Numbered from the stretch's first letter, positions 48,612-57,490 are shown. The stretch is DNA of 64,000 nt from Pedobacter sandarakinus (GCF_026240095.1 NZ_JAPIVG010000001.1:496001-560000); one strand, 5' to 3'. The notes: generated by a model not told the origin, from the sequence alone. Numbers and translations are program-made.

Positions 48612-49220
48612 CTATTTATTCGCTAGACTTTTTAATAATTCATCCAGCTCTGCTTGTGTGCTTTGGGTTTTATCTTTTGCATACCAACCATGTAATTTCT
48701 CGGCGATTACAAGCATTTCGGTAGTTTCTTTCTTCCACTCAGCCAAAAGTTTTTGCAACACTTGCGGACGAGGAGCCCAGGTGGCCAGCACTTGGTCGGC
48801 CGTTTCATTTAGAATAATAAGCACCGGGATGGCTCTTCCTCCATTGGTAAGGTGAGCATCAATAAGCGGCAAGTTTTGATCTCGCAATACCAGTTTCAAT
48901 TCGATTTTGCCTAAAGAGGCTGAAGCAATTTTTTGAATCACAGGAACAATCTGCGCCGCATCACCACACCAACCTTCGGTAATTACTAAGAACTTATATT
49001 TTGCTGGCAATGCAGAAATGGTTGCACTTAGCGCTTCAGTTAAATTCGCCGTTTTATCTACGCGACTCATGCGTTGCACATTCATCTTGCTATAGTGCAA
49101 CATGTCTGCCGAATGATCAGGCCCGGTGGTTTTACCTTCTAAAAGTAACTGATCTACCAAGGCACGGTAGCTTAAATAATCCATGCCTTCTTTGCTGAAA
49201 ATCTCGCTGTAGTTAAACAT
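48612..49220 (-). CDS. Thioredoxin-fold protein with a single active-site cysteine
   Basis: I start this at the ATG at 49220 (202 residues); the longer frame opens at a TTG. The centre is a thioredoxin fold (KFLVITEGWCGDAAQIVP, then AIPVLIIL with the cis-Pro). The usual CxxC reads C-G-D-A, so only the first cysteine remains and ordinary disulfide exchange is unlikely. Relatives in Bacteroidota are annotated only as thioredoxin family. It is the last gene before the accessory region. Confidence 0.8.
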   Translation of the reverse strand: MFNYSEIFSKEGMDYLSYRALVDQLLLEGKTTGPDHSADMLHYSKMNVQRMSRVDKTANLTEALSATISALPAKYKFLVITEGWCGDAAQIVPVIQKIASASLGKIELKLVLRDQNLPLIDAHLTNGGRAIPVLIILNETADQVLATWAPRPQVLQKLLAEWKKETTEMLVIAEKLHGWYAKDKTQSTQAELDELLKSLANK

Positions 49221-49283
49221 GTGTTTAAAGTTATGGCGCAAAGGAAAGCAGAAATTCGAAAAAAATAATCATGGTTTTGCAAG

Positions 49284-49484
49284 ATGTTAGGGTGGAGGGA
49301 GATGGTGTTGGGGATTAAGGATAAAAATGGATTTAAGTTGGTTTGGGAGGCTTTTGGAACTTTGAAAATAAGTAAAATGGCCTTAAGGAGAAGAATGGCG
49401 GAAGGGATGCCTTTCGTTAAGTTTGGTAGTCAGCTTAGATTTTTCCCGAAAGCCGTCGATGAGTGGTTGATCGCTCAGAATTAA
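49284..49484 (+). CDS. Small HTH / excisionase-like DNA-binding protein
   Basis: This 66-residue protein has an ATG start. Residues 27-66 (KISKMALRRRMAEGMPFVKF, then SQLRFFPKAVDEWLIAQN) fit the excisionase/MerR-type winged helix used to bend DNA: a recognition helix, a pocket and a terminal DEWL helix. The first 25 residues are not informative. It lies at the left border of the accessory region and could be a remnant of a mobile element's directionality factor. Confidence 0.5.
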   Translation: MLGWREMVLGIKDKNGFKLVWEAFGTLKISKMALRRRMAEGMPFVKFGSQLRFFPKAVDEWLIAQN

Positions 49485-49610
49485 TTCGTTCTCGGCAATT
49501 TTATTGTCGCGAGCGGGAAGATTTAAGGGAGAGATGGGTAAATGCCTATTTCTCCTTTTTTATTTAGCTCGCTAAAGACTTTTGCATTAGAGTAATTAAC
49601 ACATAAGATT

Positions 49611-49883
49611 ATGAAACAAACATGTCCGATATGCAAACGATATGTTAAATCCTAGAACAGATATCCAAACTACTTATGCAATAGATGTGTATTGCTAGTA
49701 AAAGACAAGGATGGAGTAGATGTCGAATTCTGCAATACAGACTTTTCAGGTCATGGTTGCGTTGGTAGATACAAAAAAGGTAAAAAGAAATACCCATTTG
49801 ATATTTGTTATATTAGAAATAAAGCATGCAGAGCTGAAGGAGGATATTTTGGAGGAATAGTAATTTTATTAGCTAAAAATTGA
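49611..49883 (+). pseudogene. Zinc-ribbon-type small protein interrupted by an in-frame amber stop
   Basis: From the ATG at 49611 the frame reads MKQTCPICKRYVKS, then TAG (49653-49655), then NRYPNYLCNRC and an open run to TGA at 49881-49883. The two halves join in one frame and rebuild a C-x2-C ... C-x2-C zinc ribbon plus a Cys-rich tail (GHGCVGRY, FDICYIRNKACRAEGG), about 90 residues. The internal TAG would remove all but 14 residues. An open frame from 49692 alone would lack the zinc ribbon, so I call the whole a pseudogene. A sequencing error or suppression could also explain the TAG. Confidence 0.55.
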
Positions 49884-50063
49884 TAATAGTAGTGACGAAT
49901 TGTAAGTTTCATCGAACCTTCATCATTCTTCTGCATAAGGAAATTTTTAGATGATATTTTCACATTTTTTGCTAAACCGACTAAAATTCAGTCACAGATT
50001 TGCTTGCGCATAAGATATTGGACGCTTCTCTTTGCGATCAATTTTAATCACCTTAATTGTTTC
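49884..50063. other. Short AT-rich intergenic stretch before the methylase stop
   Basis: No gene, terminator-grade hairpin or repeat was recognised here. Confidence 0.5.
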
Positions 50064-51131
50064 CTATTCTTTCAAATGATTAGTTCCAATAACCAAAAAT
50101 TCACTGTTTGTTAAATTACTCTTACTTAATGCATATCCATACATCCCTAAATTAATAGTATAAACTTCATAATTCGGCTTGCATTTAACCATGAGATATT
50201 CTATATCCTTAATTGACGGCTTGCCATTATTTCGGTATGAAATCACGATATGTGAATGTTGGTGCATTAAAATTAGTTTCTCGAGTTGTGGAAGAAATGT
50301 CGCCCCCTTTTCGAATTCATCACTATTATTAATTTCTATCTGCTTATTTTTCTTTTGACTATTTATATGGGCTTCAATATCTTCATAATGAGCTAATCCT
50401 TCTAAAAAATGATATTTAGAATGATAAGTGGTATGACTACCATTTAAGCTAAAATAGGGTGGATCAATATAAACCAAATCTGCAACCTCAGTACAATTCA
50501 ATGCAGAATCATTAGTTACGAGATTGTTGCGGCCGTTATCAAATGTAAACTCGTCTAATTCTTCAATAAATCTTAAGAAAAGATCTTCAAAACTCCGTTC
50601 CCAAGTCGTTTTATTACCAAAACCTCCACCCGTGTAACCAGTACGCATGTTCAGGTTGTTCCTATGGAAAAGATTGTAAGGCCGCTTAATTATGCATGAT
50701 TGGAAAAGTATATAGTACGCACTTAGTTTTTTATTCGGATCAATTAGCCTGTTGGTATTCTGGATAAAAATATCAATTTGTTGATTTTCGGAGTCAGTAA
50801 AATATATACCTGAGAAGTTTCTTTGAATTACATTGTCGTAAATAATACCAGGCTGTGGCAAAAGAAGCTCAACAGCTTCATTGTAAGTTAAATTATTTGT
50901 AACATTCTCAATGAGTTTTTTGCCAATTAGCGAATTAAAAAGAAAGATGTCATTATATATCACCCTCTTGCCCTTGATTTTTGAATAATATGAAAATATC
51001 CCTGTTCCGCCAAAAACATCTAGAACAGAATCAAATTCTAGCCCTAACCTTTCTATCTCATTCCATATTCTATCTACTAATTTTCTTTTTGATCCATAGT
51101 ATCTAGTAATGGGTAAGTTTATTTCAGGCAT
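50064..51131 (-). CDS. D12-class (Dam-type) DNA adenine-N6 methyltransferase, fourth gene of the candidate defence operon
   Basis: This 355-residue enzyme shows the D12 family order: RYYGSKRKLV near the N-terminus, SAM-binding VFGGTGIFSYYS (residues 39-50), and the catalytic motif IV as DPPY (223-226). It should methylate adenine N6 at a short sequence. In Dam, M.DpnII-type and EcoRV-type systems, the same class protects host DNA from a paired nuclease. Here the gene overlaps the upstream nuclease-domain gene by 13 bases, so the two are made together, which fits self/non-self marking. The target sequence cannot be read from the protein. Confidence 0.9.
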   Translation of the reverse strand: MPEINLPITRYYGSKRKLVDRIWNEIERLGLEFDSVLDVFGGTGIFSYYSKIKGKRVIYNDIFLFNSLIGKKLIENVTNNLTYNEAVELLLPQPGIIYDNVIQRNFSGIYFTDSENQQIDIFIQNTNRLIDPNKKLSAYYILFQSCIIKRPYNLFHRNNLNMRTGYTGGGFGNKTTWERSFEDLFLRFIEELDEFTFDNGRNNLVTNDSALNCTEVADLVYIDPPYFSLNGSHTTYHSKYHFLEGLAHYEDIEAHINSQKKNKQIEINNSDEFEKGATFLPQLEKLILMHQHSHIVISYRNNGKPSIKDIEYLMVKCKPNYEVYTINLGMYGYALSKSNLTNSEFLVIGTNHLKE

Positions 51132-52855
51132 ATTTTCTTTATTATGTTCTTCAAGTTAGTATAATTCGGCTCCGCAATACAAGAAATCTGTCTACTGCTG
51201 TTTTCTATAGGTACATTAAATAAATATGGACGTACCGCTAAATCTGGGTTATCGCTATTATACCTTTTCATCCCTTTATGCGAGTTATCTATGTAAACAC
51301 GTAAATCCTCGACCGTAGTATTACTATAAGCCCCAACGATAAGAAATTCAAGCTCGACATCTATGTCTGAAAATGCTCTGATAATTTTCTGACATTTTTT
51401 TTGATAGTCTTTTATATAGAATTTCGTAAGTGTAGTTTTGGCTTCAACAAAAAAGAATTTATTTTTATGTTTAATTAAAAAGTCAAATTCTCCTAAATCC
51501 GTAGAACCTTGGCGAAGATGAAAATTACTAATGAATTGAAAATCCATTTCTGTAAAAAGAGTATCTAAGAAATCCTCAAAGTATTTTGTGATAAAATAAA
51601 AAGACAATTCTGGCTGTAAAGCACTTACTGAAAGAGCGTCATTTTTTTCAACCCTACCTGGACCAGAATTATCTCTATAACGCTTTTGTTGGCCAGCTGT
51701 CTTATCGTACCAGTGCAAAAGGTTAAAATGAGTTGCGTCCTCGCCAATTTTCTCAAAAGAATATATCCCTAAAGCCGCAGAGTCTTCCGAATCTGAGATA
51801 AAAAAATTGTACTGTTTCAAGTATTTTATTTGACTAATTTTAAGGGTATTAGTGAAATATTTTTTGTAGGATGGCTTTCCTGTTAGCAAAGATGTTTCAA
51901 GGTATAAATTCTCTTTCAGATTGGACAATAAGGCCGTAAAATCTTTGCGCTTGATCTTAGTTTTGAACTCATTAATCAATGAGGATTGGTAATGGTTCTT
52001 ATTAATGTCATTAAGCTTAAATACCTCTTTTACTTGTATCCAATGAAATTCTATCTTAGAAGGTGTATCAATGTAAAGATCAAGTTTCTGTAATATTGGG
52101 AAAAAGTAATCATTATATTTAATTCCAATCTCAGAACTATCTGCAACCAAATTAACCGCGGAGATATTTTGTTCTTCACCTATTTCAATTCCAAACGCAC
52201 TTTTAAATCTATCCTTATTAACCCATATATCTGTAATATCAATAATATCCTCCTTTATCAAATGTGGGTCAAGGTAAGAGAACGACAAGTAAGGAACTTG
52301 TAGAGGTACTGCGTCATTAATTATCACACAGTTTTGATAAATTTCTTCAAATTCAATCGAAATAGATTTCAGAATACACTCTCTAATTGTTACATTCTGA
52401 ATTCGATCTATTATTTGGCGGACAATTCTTTGATCTTTTATCGCTGAAATTAATGCATTTTTGGTGTTTGTTTTTTTATTCTCCTCTTCGCTTCTTTCTT
52501 TTGCGGAAATAACTCTCTTGCTTTTATTCAGGACATAAATTAATCTTGAAGGTTGATGTAACAAAAGAATTTGGCTTCTTGATAAATCAAGCCTTGTTAT
52601 AATTCCACGATTGTGAAATGTAGCGATTTCATTAGCAATCCATGCAATCTTATCTTGTTCGCCAATGTTTTCTGAAAGTAAACTAAAGTCGATATTAATT
52701 TCATCTACAAAGGCTGGATCAAATAGTGTTACTAAATCAAATGTAGAATCGCTAATTCTAGAGATATCAAAAGCCAATTGACAGACAAATTGAACAGGCT
52801 TCAATAGGTTTATGTCATATCTGAAATATTCAATAATACTATTATTATTCAGCAT
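51119..52855 (-). CDS. Large protein with C-terminal PD-(D/E)XK nuclease core, third gene of the candidate defence operon
   Basis: This protein is 578 residues. The C-terminal 130 residues contain GEFDFLIKHK then KFFFVEAKTTL, giving Asp458, Glu471 and Lys473 of a PD-(D/E)XK metal-dependent nuclease, followed by a strand-helix-strand pattern typical of the fold. The N-terminal 440 residues are mixed helix and strand and match no family I know. They may recognise DNA or contact the ATPase encoded two bases upstream. The gene overlaps the adenine methylase by 13 bases. The set suggests an ATP-dependent nuclease restrained by adenine methylation. Confidence 0.72.
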   Translation of the reverse strand: MLNNNSIIEYFRYDINLLKPVQFVCQLAFDISRISDSTFDLVTLFDPAFVDEINIDFSLLSENIGEQDKIAWIANEIATFHNRGIITRLDLSRSQILLLHQPSRLIYVLNKSKRVISAKERSEEENKKTNTKNALISAIKDQRIVRQIIDRIQNVTIRECILKSISIEFEEIYQNCVIINDAVPLQVPYLSFSYLDPHLIKEDIIDITDIWVNKDRFKSAFGIEIGEEQNISAVNLVADSSEIGIKYNDYFFPILQKLDLYIDTPSKIEFHWIQVKEVFKLNDINKNHYQSSLINEFKTKIKRKDFTALLSNLKENLYLETSLLTGKPSYKKYFTNTLKISQIKYLKQYNFFISDSEDSAALGIYSFEKIGEDATHFNLLHWYDKTAGQQKRYRDNSGPGRVEKNDALSVSALQPELSFYFITKYFEDFLDTLFTEMDFQFISNFHLRQGSTDLGEFDFLIKHKNKFFFVEAKTTLTKFYIKDYQKKCQKIIRAFSDIDVELEFLIVGAYSNTTVEDLRVYIDNSHKGMKRYNSDNPDLAVRPYLFNVPIENSSRQISCIAEPNYTNLKNIIKKICLK

Positions 52856-52857
52856 AC

Positions 52858-54372
52858 CTAAAGATTGTCATTTGTATATGCAGCAATTACTTTTGACAAG
52901 CCCGTTTGGTGTTCGAAGTTATCACGGTACATATTCAATAGGATGAAAAGTTCCTGTGGTTCAATATCAACAATCTCAATATTGCAATTTTCTACTACTA
53001 CCATTCCATTTTTTAGCTCCAATTTAACTGGAGCATAAATAATGATATCTCGTTGAAAAGCTTCGAAGATGTCCTCAACTTTATATTGAATAACGTCGAT
53101 AGCGGTGTTTTCATTTAATATAAAATAATGAACTTTGTTGCCAACATTGTCAATAAATGATTGGTAATCGCGGCTTTTTATTTCGCTCCCGTTTTCAAGA
53201 AGTGAACTTCCCTCTAAATAAGTTTCAAGTGGGTCGAAAAACTTAGTGCTTAAAGATCTTAAAAGTCCTTCAAATTCCAGTTCATTTTTAGTGTTCTCAT
53301 ATAAATTTCTTAGATTGAACTGGTCTAACAAATAATTCCAAGAGGGTTTATCAATAGCATTTAGTAAATGAGTGGCTTCTCTTATAAGATCTCGATTTTG
53401 ACCAATCTTTTGTTTTACCAGATTTTTAACGATTGCTTCCTCCTCAGAAGTAGACTTGTTCAAGCCAAATAGTTTTTTCAAGTTTGATACCAATACTGAA
53501 ATTTGCTCCTTGCCGCTTATATTGGGCAACATTAAAATATGAGGCTCTATCCTTGTGTAAAATGCCTCATTAAGTTGACGGATAAAATCTGGGTCTGAAT
53601 TTGCATCAGTTTGGCTACACATTAAATAATGACCCTTTACAAAACTAAATAAATCAAATATTTCTCGGTATGAAGTAAAGAATGCATTTAGTCTCAGCTT
53701 AGATTTCTCATAGATTTTTTCCAGCTCGTCTATCTGGAAAATTAAAAAAATATTACTTAGCGCAAGTATATTTAAAAAAATTACTAATATCTCTTTACGT
53801 TCAAAGTTGGATAATTGTTCGAGTTCAAATCTCCCAAACTCCGCCTTGGTGTATAATCTACCTGTACCCAAATAAATGAGGCGTTTTATGTCTTCTTCCG
53901 AAGTTGTTGGAGCAAACAATTTATTAACATACTCTTCAACAGACCTAAAACTTTCTGGAAAACCATTTGTTAATACTTCAAAATTATATGTTGATCTAAG
54001 AGCAATGACTTGGTTTACAAGAGTTTCGGTGAAATGATCCTGTATCTCCTTTAGTAGAAATAAACCAATATCTGGCTGATCAATATTTGCTCGTTTATAT
54101 AGAACCCTAACTTGTGTATGGTTTTCAAAAAATAACTCCAAATATTTAAGAAGATTTGTTTTGCCGTTCCCGTATCGAGCAATAATAAAATTGCTTACCA
54201 TCCTACCTCCATCAATTGCTTCAATCTTTTCTTGAACTTGAGATTTAATATCATCTAAGCCTACTACAAAATACGGTAATTGAGGTACTTTTCCCTCGGA
54301 CAAGTCTTTAATTAAATTTGCTTTCGTTTCGTCCTTAATTGCAAGGTTTTGCCAAAGATTTGATATTACCAT
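52858..54372 (-). CDS. P-loop ATPase (ORC/BREX-BrxD-like layout), second gene of the candidate defence operon
   Basis: This 504-residue ATPase has Walker A ARYGNGKT (residues 65-72) and Walker B IFLIFQIDELE with Asp215 and Glu216, followed by a sensor-like helix and a C-terminal helical or winged region. The spacing and the IDELE motif recall the DUF2791/BrxD-type ATPases of BREX and the ORC/Cdc6-like STAND group, but the rest is unfamiliar. ATPases of this type act as motors or switches in multi-gene defence systems. It overlaps the unknown gene before it by 7 bases and is separated from the nuclease gene by two. Confidence 0.75.
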   Translation of the reverse strand: MVISNLWQNLAIKDETKANLIKDLSEGKVPQLPYFVVGLDDIKSQVQEKIEAIDGGRMVSNFIIARYGNGKTNLLKYLELFFENHTQVRVLYKRANIDQPDIGLFLLKEIQDHFTETLVNQVIALRSTYNFEVLTNGFPESFRSVEEYVNKLFAPTTSEEDIKRLIYLGTGRLYTKAEFGRFELEQLSNFERKEILVIFLNILALSNIFLIFQIDELEKIYEKSKLRLNAFFTSYREIFDLFSFVKGHYLMCSQTDANSDPDFIRQLNEAFYTRIEPHILMLPNISGKEQISVLVSNLKKLFGLNKSTSEEEAIVKNLVKQKIGQNRDLIREATHLLNAIDKPSWNYLLDQFNLRNLYENTKNELEFEGLLRSLSTKFFDPLETYLEGSSLLENGSEIKSRDYQSFIDNVGNKVHYFILNENTAIDVIQYKVEDIFEAFQRDIIIYAPVKLELKNGMVVVENCNIEIVDIEPQELFILLNMYRDNFEHQTGLSKVIAAYTNDNL

Positions 54373-55469
54373 TTATATTTTATTTTTAAGACAGACACAC
54401 CCCTCACTCTAAACCGCTTTCTCCTGTCAATTGAAGAAACAATATTACTAAAAAATATATGACTCTTGGCTTTTTCAAGTTCATAAAACGTATTTAAGAA
54501 GAGCTCATAATTGGCATGTGAAATCTTCAGATTATCTTTTATGTCATAAAGATTAACAAATCCCAAAACATCTTTTTTTTGTGTAATACAAAGCTTGTAG
54601 CTACTAGTAAATCGTTCTTTTAATGATTCATAGTCCCTTTTGCTTTTAAAACTTTCTGTCTCATAAAGTTTCAGATTATTGGTAATTTCATTGAACCATG
54701 TGTCTAATCGCATGTCAGATTGAATGATTCTCATGAATCTATTCCTGATGATATTCCTTGCATTTAGAATATCCATGGATTCAATCCAAGAGCTTCTTAC
54801 TTTATTATAATTTGAAAGGCTTTGGTTGTTGTAAATGAAATGCTTAATCCGATACATTTTTTTTATAAAATCAAAATAGCGGTTATCAGAGTCAGTAAAT
54901 TTATATTTAAATTCAAGCCTCTTAAATAAGCATAAAGCGATCAGTAAGAGAAAATCGTTTTCAAGAAGCCGTTTAAAAAAGAATTCACTTTCTTTTTTAG
55001 TGAGATGAGCAGGATGGGCTTTTGATTTTATGGAAAGTAGTTGTTTGCCAAAATCTGTTAAGCAATTTTGATCGTCAATAAGTTTTAACTTATCTTTAGA
55101 AAGATTAACGTAATAGGACGCAGCCTTATAAGTCGAATAAATTTGTTTGTCAACATCTTCATAGCGTTCCATTCTCATAATATTCATAATCAGCTCCTTT
55201 TTCTTTGTTTTAGGCAAGCCATTTAAGCGTGAAGTTACACTACTAACAGCATGCCTACTTACCAAGCCTGGATACTCCAAATAGGGACTCTTTGCATATA
55301 TTTTGTGAAGTTTATTCATTAGATGTAGATAAAATTCTATATTTAATGAGGAACTCGCCATTTTTAACTTGGTATTTTGAATGAACTCGCATACCCATCT
55401 CGTTGTCTTCAGCGGTTGATGAAATGGTCGGTGGAGGCTTTCAAAAAAAGGGGGTAATTCGGTATTCAT
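54366..55469 (-). CDS. All-helical protein of unknown family, first gene of the candidate defence operon
   Basis: This 367-residue protein is rich in Lys, Leu, Asn and Ile, predicted almost entirely alpha-helical, with no signal peptide or membrane segment. Features are repeated basic clusters (for example RSSWIESMDILNARNIIRNR) and a very basic C-terminus (RRKRFRVRGVSVLKIKYKW). I recognise no family. It leads the four-gene transcript and overlaps the ATPase by 7 bases, so it is likely an obligate partner, perhaps for DNA binding or as an adaptor. Confidence 0.65.
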   Translation of the reverse strand: MNTELPPFFESLHRPFHQPLKTTRWVCEFIQNTKLKMASSSLNIEFYLHLMNKLHKIYAKSPYLEYPGLVSRHAVSSVTSRLNGLPKTKKKELIMNIMRMERYEDVDKQIYSTYKAASYYVNLSKDKLKLIDDQNCLTDFGKQLLSIKSKAHPAHLTKKESEFFFKRLLENDFLLLIALCLFKRLEFKYKFTDSDNRYFDFIKKMYRIKHFIYNNQSLSNYNKVRSSWIESMDILNARNIIRNRFMRIIQSDMRLDTWFNEITNNLKLYETESFKSKRDYESLKERFTSSYKLCITQKKDVLGFVNLYDIKDNLKISHANYELFLNTFYELEKAKSHIFFSNIVSSIDRRKRFRVRGVSVLKIKYKW

Positions 55470-55786
55470 TAAATTGATGAGTAAATTGAACTTTAAAGTT
55501 AAAAATATTATCCAATTGCTTGTTCTCTTTACTCAGATTACTATTATTACACGCTTTGGTACACAAAATAGTATTTGGTAATAAATCGCCACTTGATTCT
55601 GAGCTATCTTAACCACCCTCAGATAGTTAGAAATTGAACTCGAATTATGTAGTTTAACATGACTTTCCTAAATTTTTAGGTGCTGAAGCACTCTAGAAAC
55701 TGTGTCTTTTATTGGGAAAAATCAAAAGACATAGCTGTAATATTATGTAAAAGTACAAAGAGTTGGGAAAAGTATCCAGGCATAAA
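55470..55786. other. AT-rich leader region upstream of the defence operon, with a short palindrome
   Basis: About 320 bases with no gene. CCTAAATTTTTAGG (55667-55680) is a 14-base palindrome about 200 bases from the operon start. GTCTTTT near 55706 and AAAAGAC near 55727 form another inverted repeat. No TAnnTTTG box was found here, so the promoter is unplaced. Confidence 0.4.
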
Positions 55787-55829
55787 AAAAGCGCTGACTC
55801 AGTTGTAATTAACTGTTGTTCAGCGCTTT
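55787..55829 (-). terminator. Terminator after the tRNA array
   Basis: AAAGCGCTGA (55787-55796) and TCAGCGCTTT (55820-55829) form a 10-bp stem, with CAGTT/AACTG nested inside, and a T-run on the minus strand. It ends the minus-strand tRNA transcript. Confidence 0.85.
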
Positions 55830-55833
55830 CCAG

Positions 55834-55905
55834 TAGCCCGTAGGGGAATCGAACCCCTGTTTCCAGAATGAAAATCTGGCGTCCTAACCCCTAGACGAAC
55901 GGGCC
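55834..55905 (-). tRNA. tRNA-Glu (anticodon TTC), copy 1
   Basis: The minus strand folds into a cloverleaf: acceptor GGCCCGT/ACGGGCT, anticodon stem CCAGA/TCTGG with loop TTTTCAT, and T-arm loop TTCGATT. The anticodon is TTC. CCA is not encoded. It differs from copy 2 at one base of the D-loop (GTTAGG here). Confidence 0.96.
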
Positions 55906-55988
55906 ATATTGGTTTACGCTTTAAGATTTTTGATTTACACTTTGGATAAAATCTAAATTCGTCAATCTACAATCGTAACTCAATTTTG

Positions 55989-56061
<73 letters not shown>

Positions 56062-56101
56062 TTATGTAACGAATTAAGGCTCGTTAACCTTTGATAAAAA
56101 A

Positions 56102-56122
56102 ACCGCTCTATAATTAAGCGGT
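56102..56122 (-). terminator. Terminator between the two tRNA units
   Basis: ACCGCT (56102-56107) and AGCGGT (56117-56122) form a short stem with a T-run on the minus strand, directly after tRNA-Glu copy 2. Confidence 0.7.
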
Positions 56123-56124
56123 CG

Positions 56125-56196
56125 TAGCCCGTAGGGGAATCGAACCCCTGTTTCCAGAATGAAAATCTGGCGTCCTCACCCCTAGACGAACGGGCC
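56125..56196 (-). tRNA. tRNA-Glu (anticodon TTC), copy 2
   Basis: The same cloverleaf as copy 1, offset by 291 bases. The D-loop reads GTGAGG instead of GTTAGG; no other difference was seen. Confidence 0.96.
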
Positions 56197-56278
56197 ATAT
56201 TGGTTTACGCTTTAAGATTCTTAATTTACATTTTAATAAAATCTAAATTCGTCGATCTACAATCGTAACTCAATTTTG

Positions 56279-56351
<73 letters not shown>

Positions 56352-56465
56352 TTATATACAACTCGTTTTTTGTCCAGAATTAAATCCTTAACACTGTTTC
56401 CGAATTGGAATGCAAAGATATAATTCGTTTCTTTGTACTGCAAATTTATTTTAAAAAATATTTTA

Positions 56466-57359
56466 ATGGCGCATAAAGCAGGTTTTGTTAGTATAATAGG
56501 TAAACCAAACGTAGGAAAATCAACCCTCATGAATGTGCTTGTAGGCGAGCGACTTAGCATTATTACGCCTAAGGCACAAACCACCAGGCACCGTATTTTA
56601 GGCATTGTAAACGAAGAAGATTATCAGATCGTTTTCTCCGATACCCCAGGTATTATTAAGCCAAAATATAGCCTACAAGAGAGTATGATGAGTTTTGTAA
56701 ACGGATCTTTAACCGATGCAGACGTACTTTTATTTGTTACCGACATCAACGAGGAGCACGATGAAGATGATGTTTTAAATAAGATTTTAGATCGTAATAT
56801 TCCCACCATCGTACTCATCAATAAAATAGATAAAGCCCTGCAAGAACAGGTTGATGAAAAAATTGCTTACTGGCAGGAAAAACTAAATCCGGTAGCCATT
56901 TATGCCATATCGGCTTTACATAACCACAATGTTGATGGTTTATTAGACCGCGTTTTAGAAATGTTGCCAGAACATCCGGCTTATTACGATAAAGAAGAAC
57001 TCACCGATCGCTCGGAACGTTTCTTCGTCTCAGAAATCGTACGCGAGAAGATTTTCCTCAATTACCAGAAAGAAATTCCATACAGTACCGAGGTGGTTGT
57101 AAAAAGTTTTAAGCATGAAGAACTGAAAACAAAAGGACAAATGATCAGGATTAGTGCCGAGATTGTGGTAGAACGCGATTCGCAAAAAAACATCCTTATT
57201 GGTACCGGCGGCAGCATGCTTAAGAAAGTGGGCACAGAAGCACGAATCGAAATTGAAAAGTTTCTAGACTCGAAAGTGTTTCTCGAACTGTTTGTAAAAG
57301 TAATTCCAGACTGGAGAAGTAAAAAGAACTACCTAAAAAGTTTCGGTTACGATAATTAA
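56466..57359 (+). CDS. era: GTPase Era
   Basis: I start this at the ATG at 56466 (297 residues); the longer frame opens at a TTG. The GTPase domain has GKPNVGKST (G1), TTRHR (G2), DTPG (G3) and NKID (G4); the C-terminal KH domain includes IRISAEIVVERDSQKNILIG and ARIEIEKFLDSKVFLELFVK. Era binds 16S rRNA near its 3' end and aids small-subunit assembly. It is followed 131 bases later by der. Confidence 0.96.
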   Translation: MAHKAGFVSIIGKPNVGKSTLMNVLVGERLSIITPKAQTTRHRILGIVNEEDYQIVFSDTPGIIKPKYSLQESMMSFVNGSLTDADVLLFVTDINEEHDEDDVLNKILDRNIPTIVLINKIDKALQEQVDEKIAYWQEKLNPVAIYAISALHNHNVDGLLDRVLEMLPEHPAYYDKEELTDRSERFFVSEIVREKIFLNYQKEIPYSTEVVVKSFKHEELKTKGQMIRISAEIVVERDSQKNILIGTGGSMLKKVGTEARIEIEKFLDSKVFLELFVKVIPDWRSKKNYLKSFGYDN

Positions 57360-57362
57360 CCG

Positions 57363-57370
57363 TACCTTTG
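57363..57370 (+). promoter_or_regulatory. Possible internal promoter -7 box (TACCTTTG) for der
   Basis: It matches TAnnTTTG just after the era stop, 120 bases before the der ATG. This gap also has short repeats of the TTAACTAT type. Confidence 0.35.
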
Positions 57371-57490
57371 CAGCCCGAAATAGATCGGTTAGTAGTTGAT
57401 AGTCAATGGCTGATAGCCAGATCGTTTAAGCAGCTTGCTTAAGCACTTACGACCATTAACTATAAGCATTAACTATCAAAAGAACACCCA

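Noticed and set aside
49692..49883. Independent 63-residue gene
   Set aside because: It is the 3' part of a frame that continues upstream through a TAG and rebuilds a zinc ribbon; alone it lacks the first two cysteine pairs.
49485..50063. Attachment site duplicated from a tRNA 3' end at the left island border
   Set aside because: I looked for a copy of the tRNA-Glu 3' sequence (CCCGTAGGGGAATCG) and found none.
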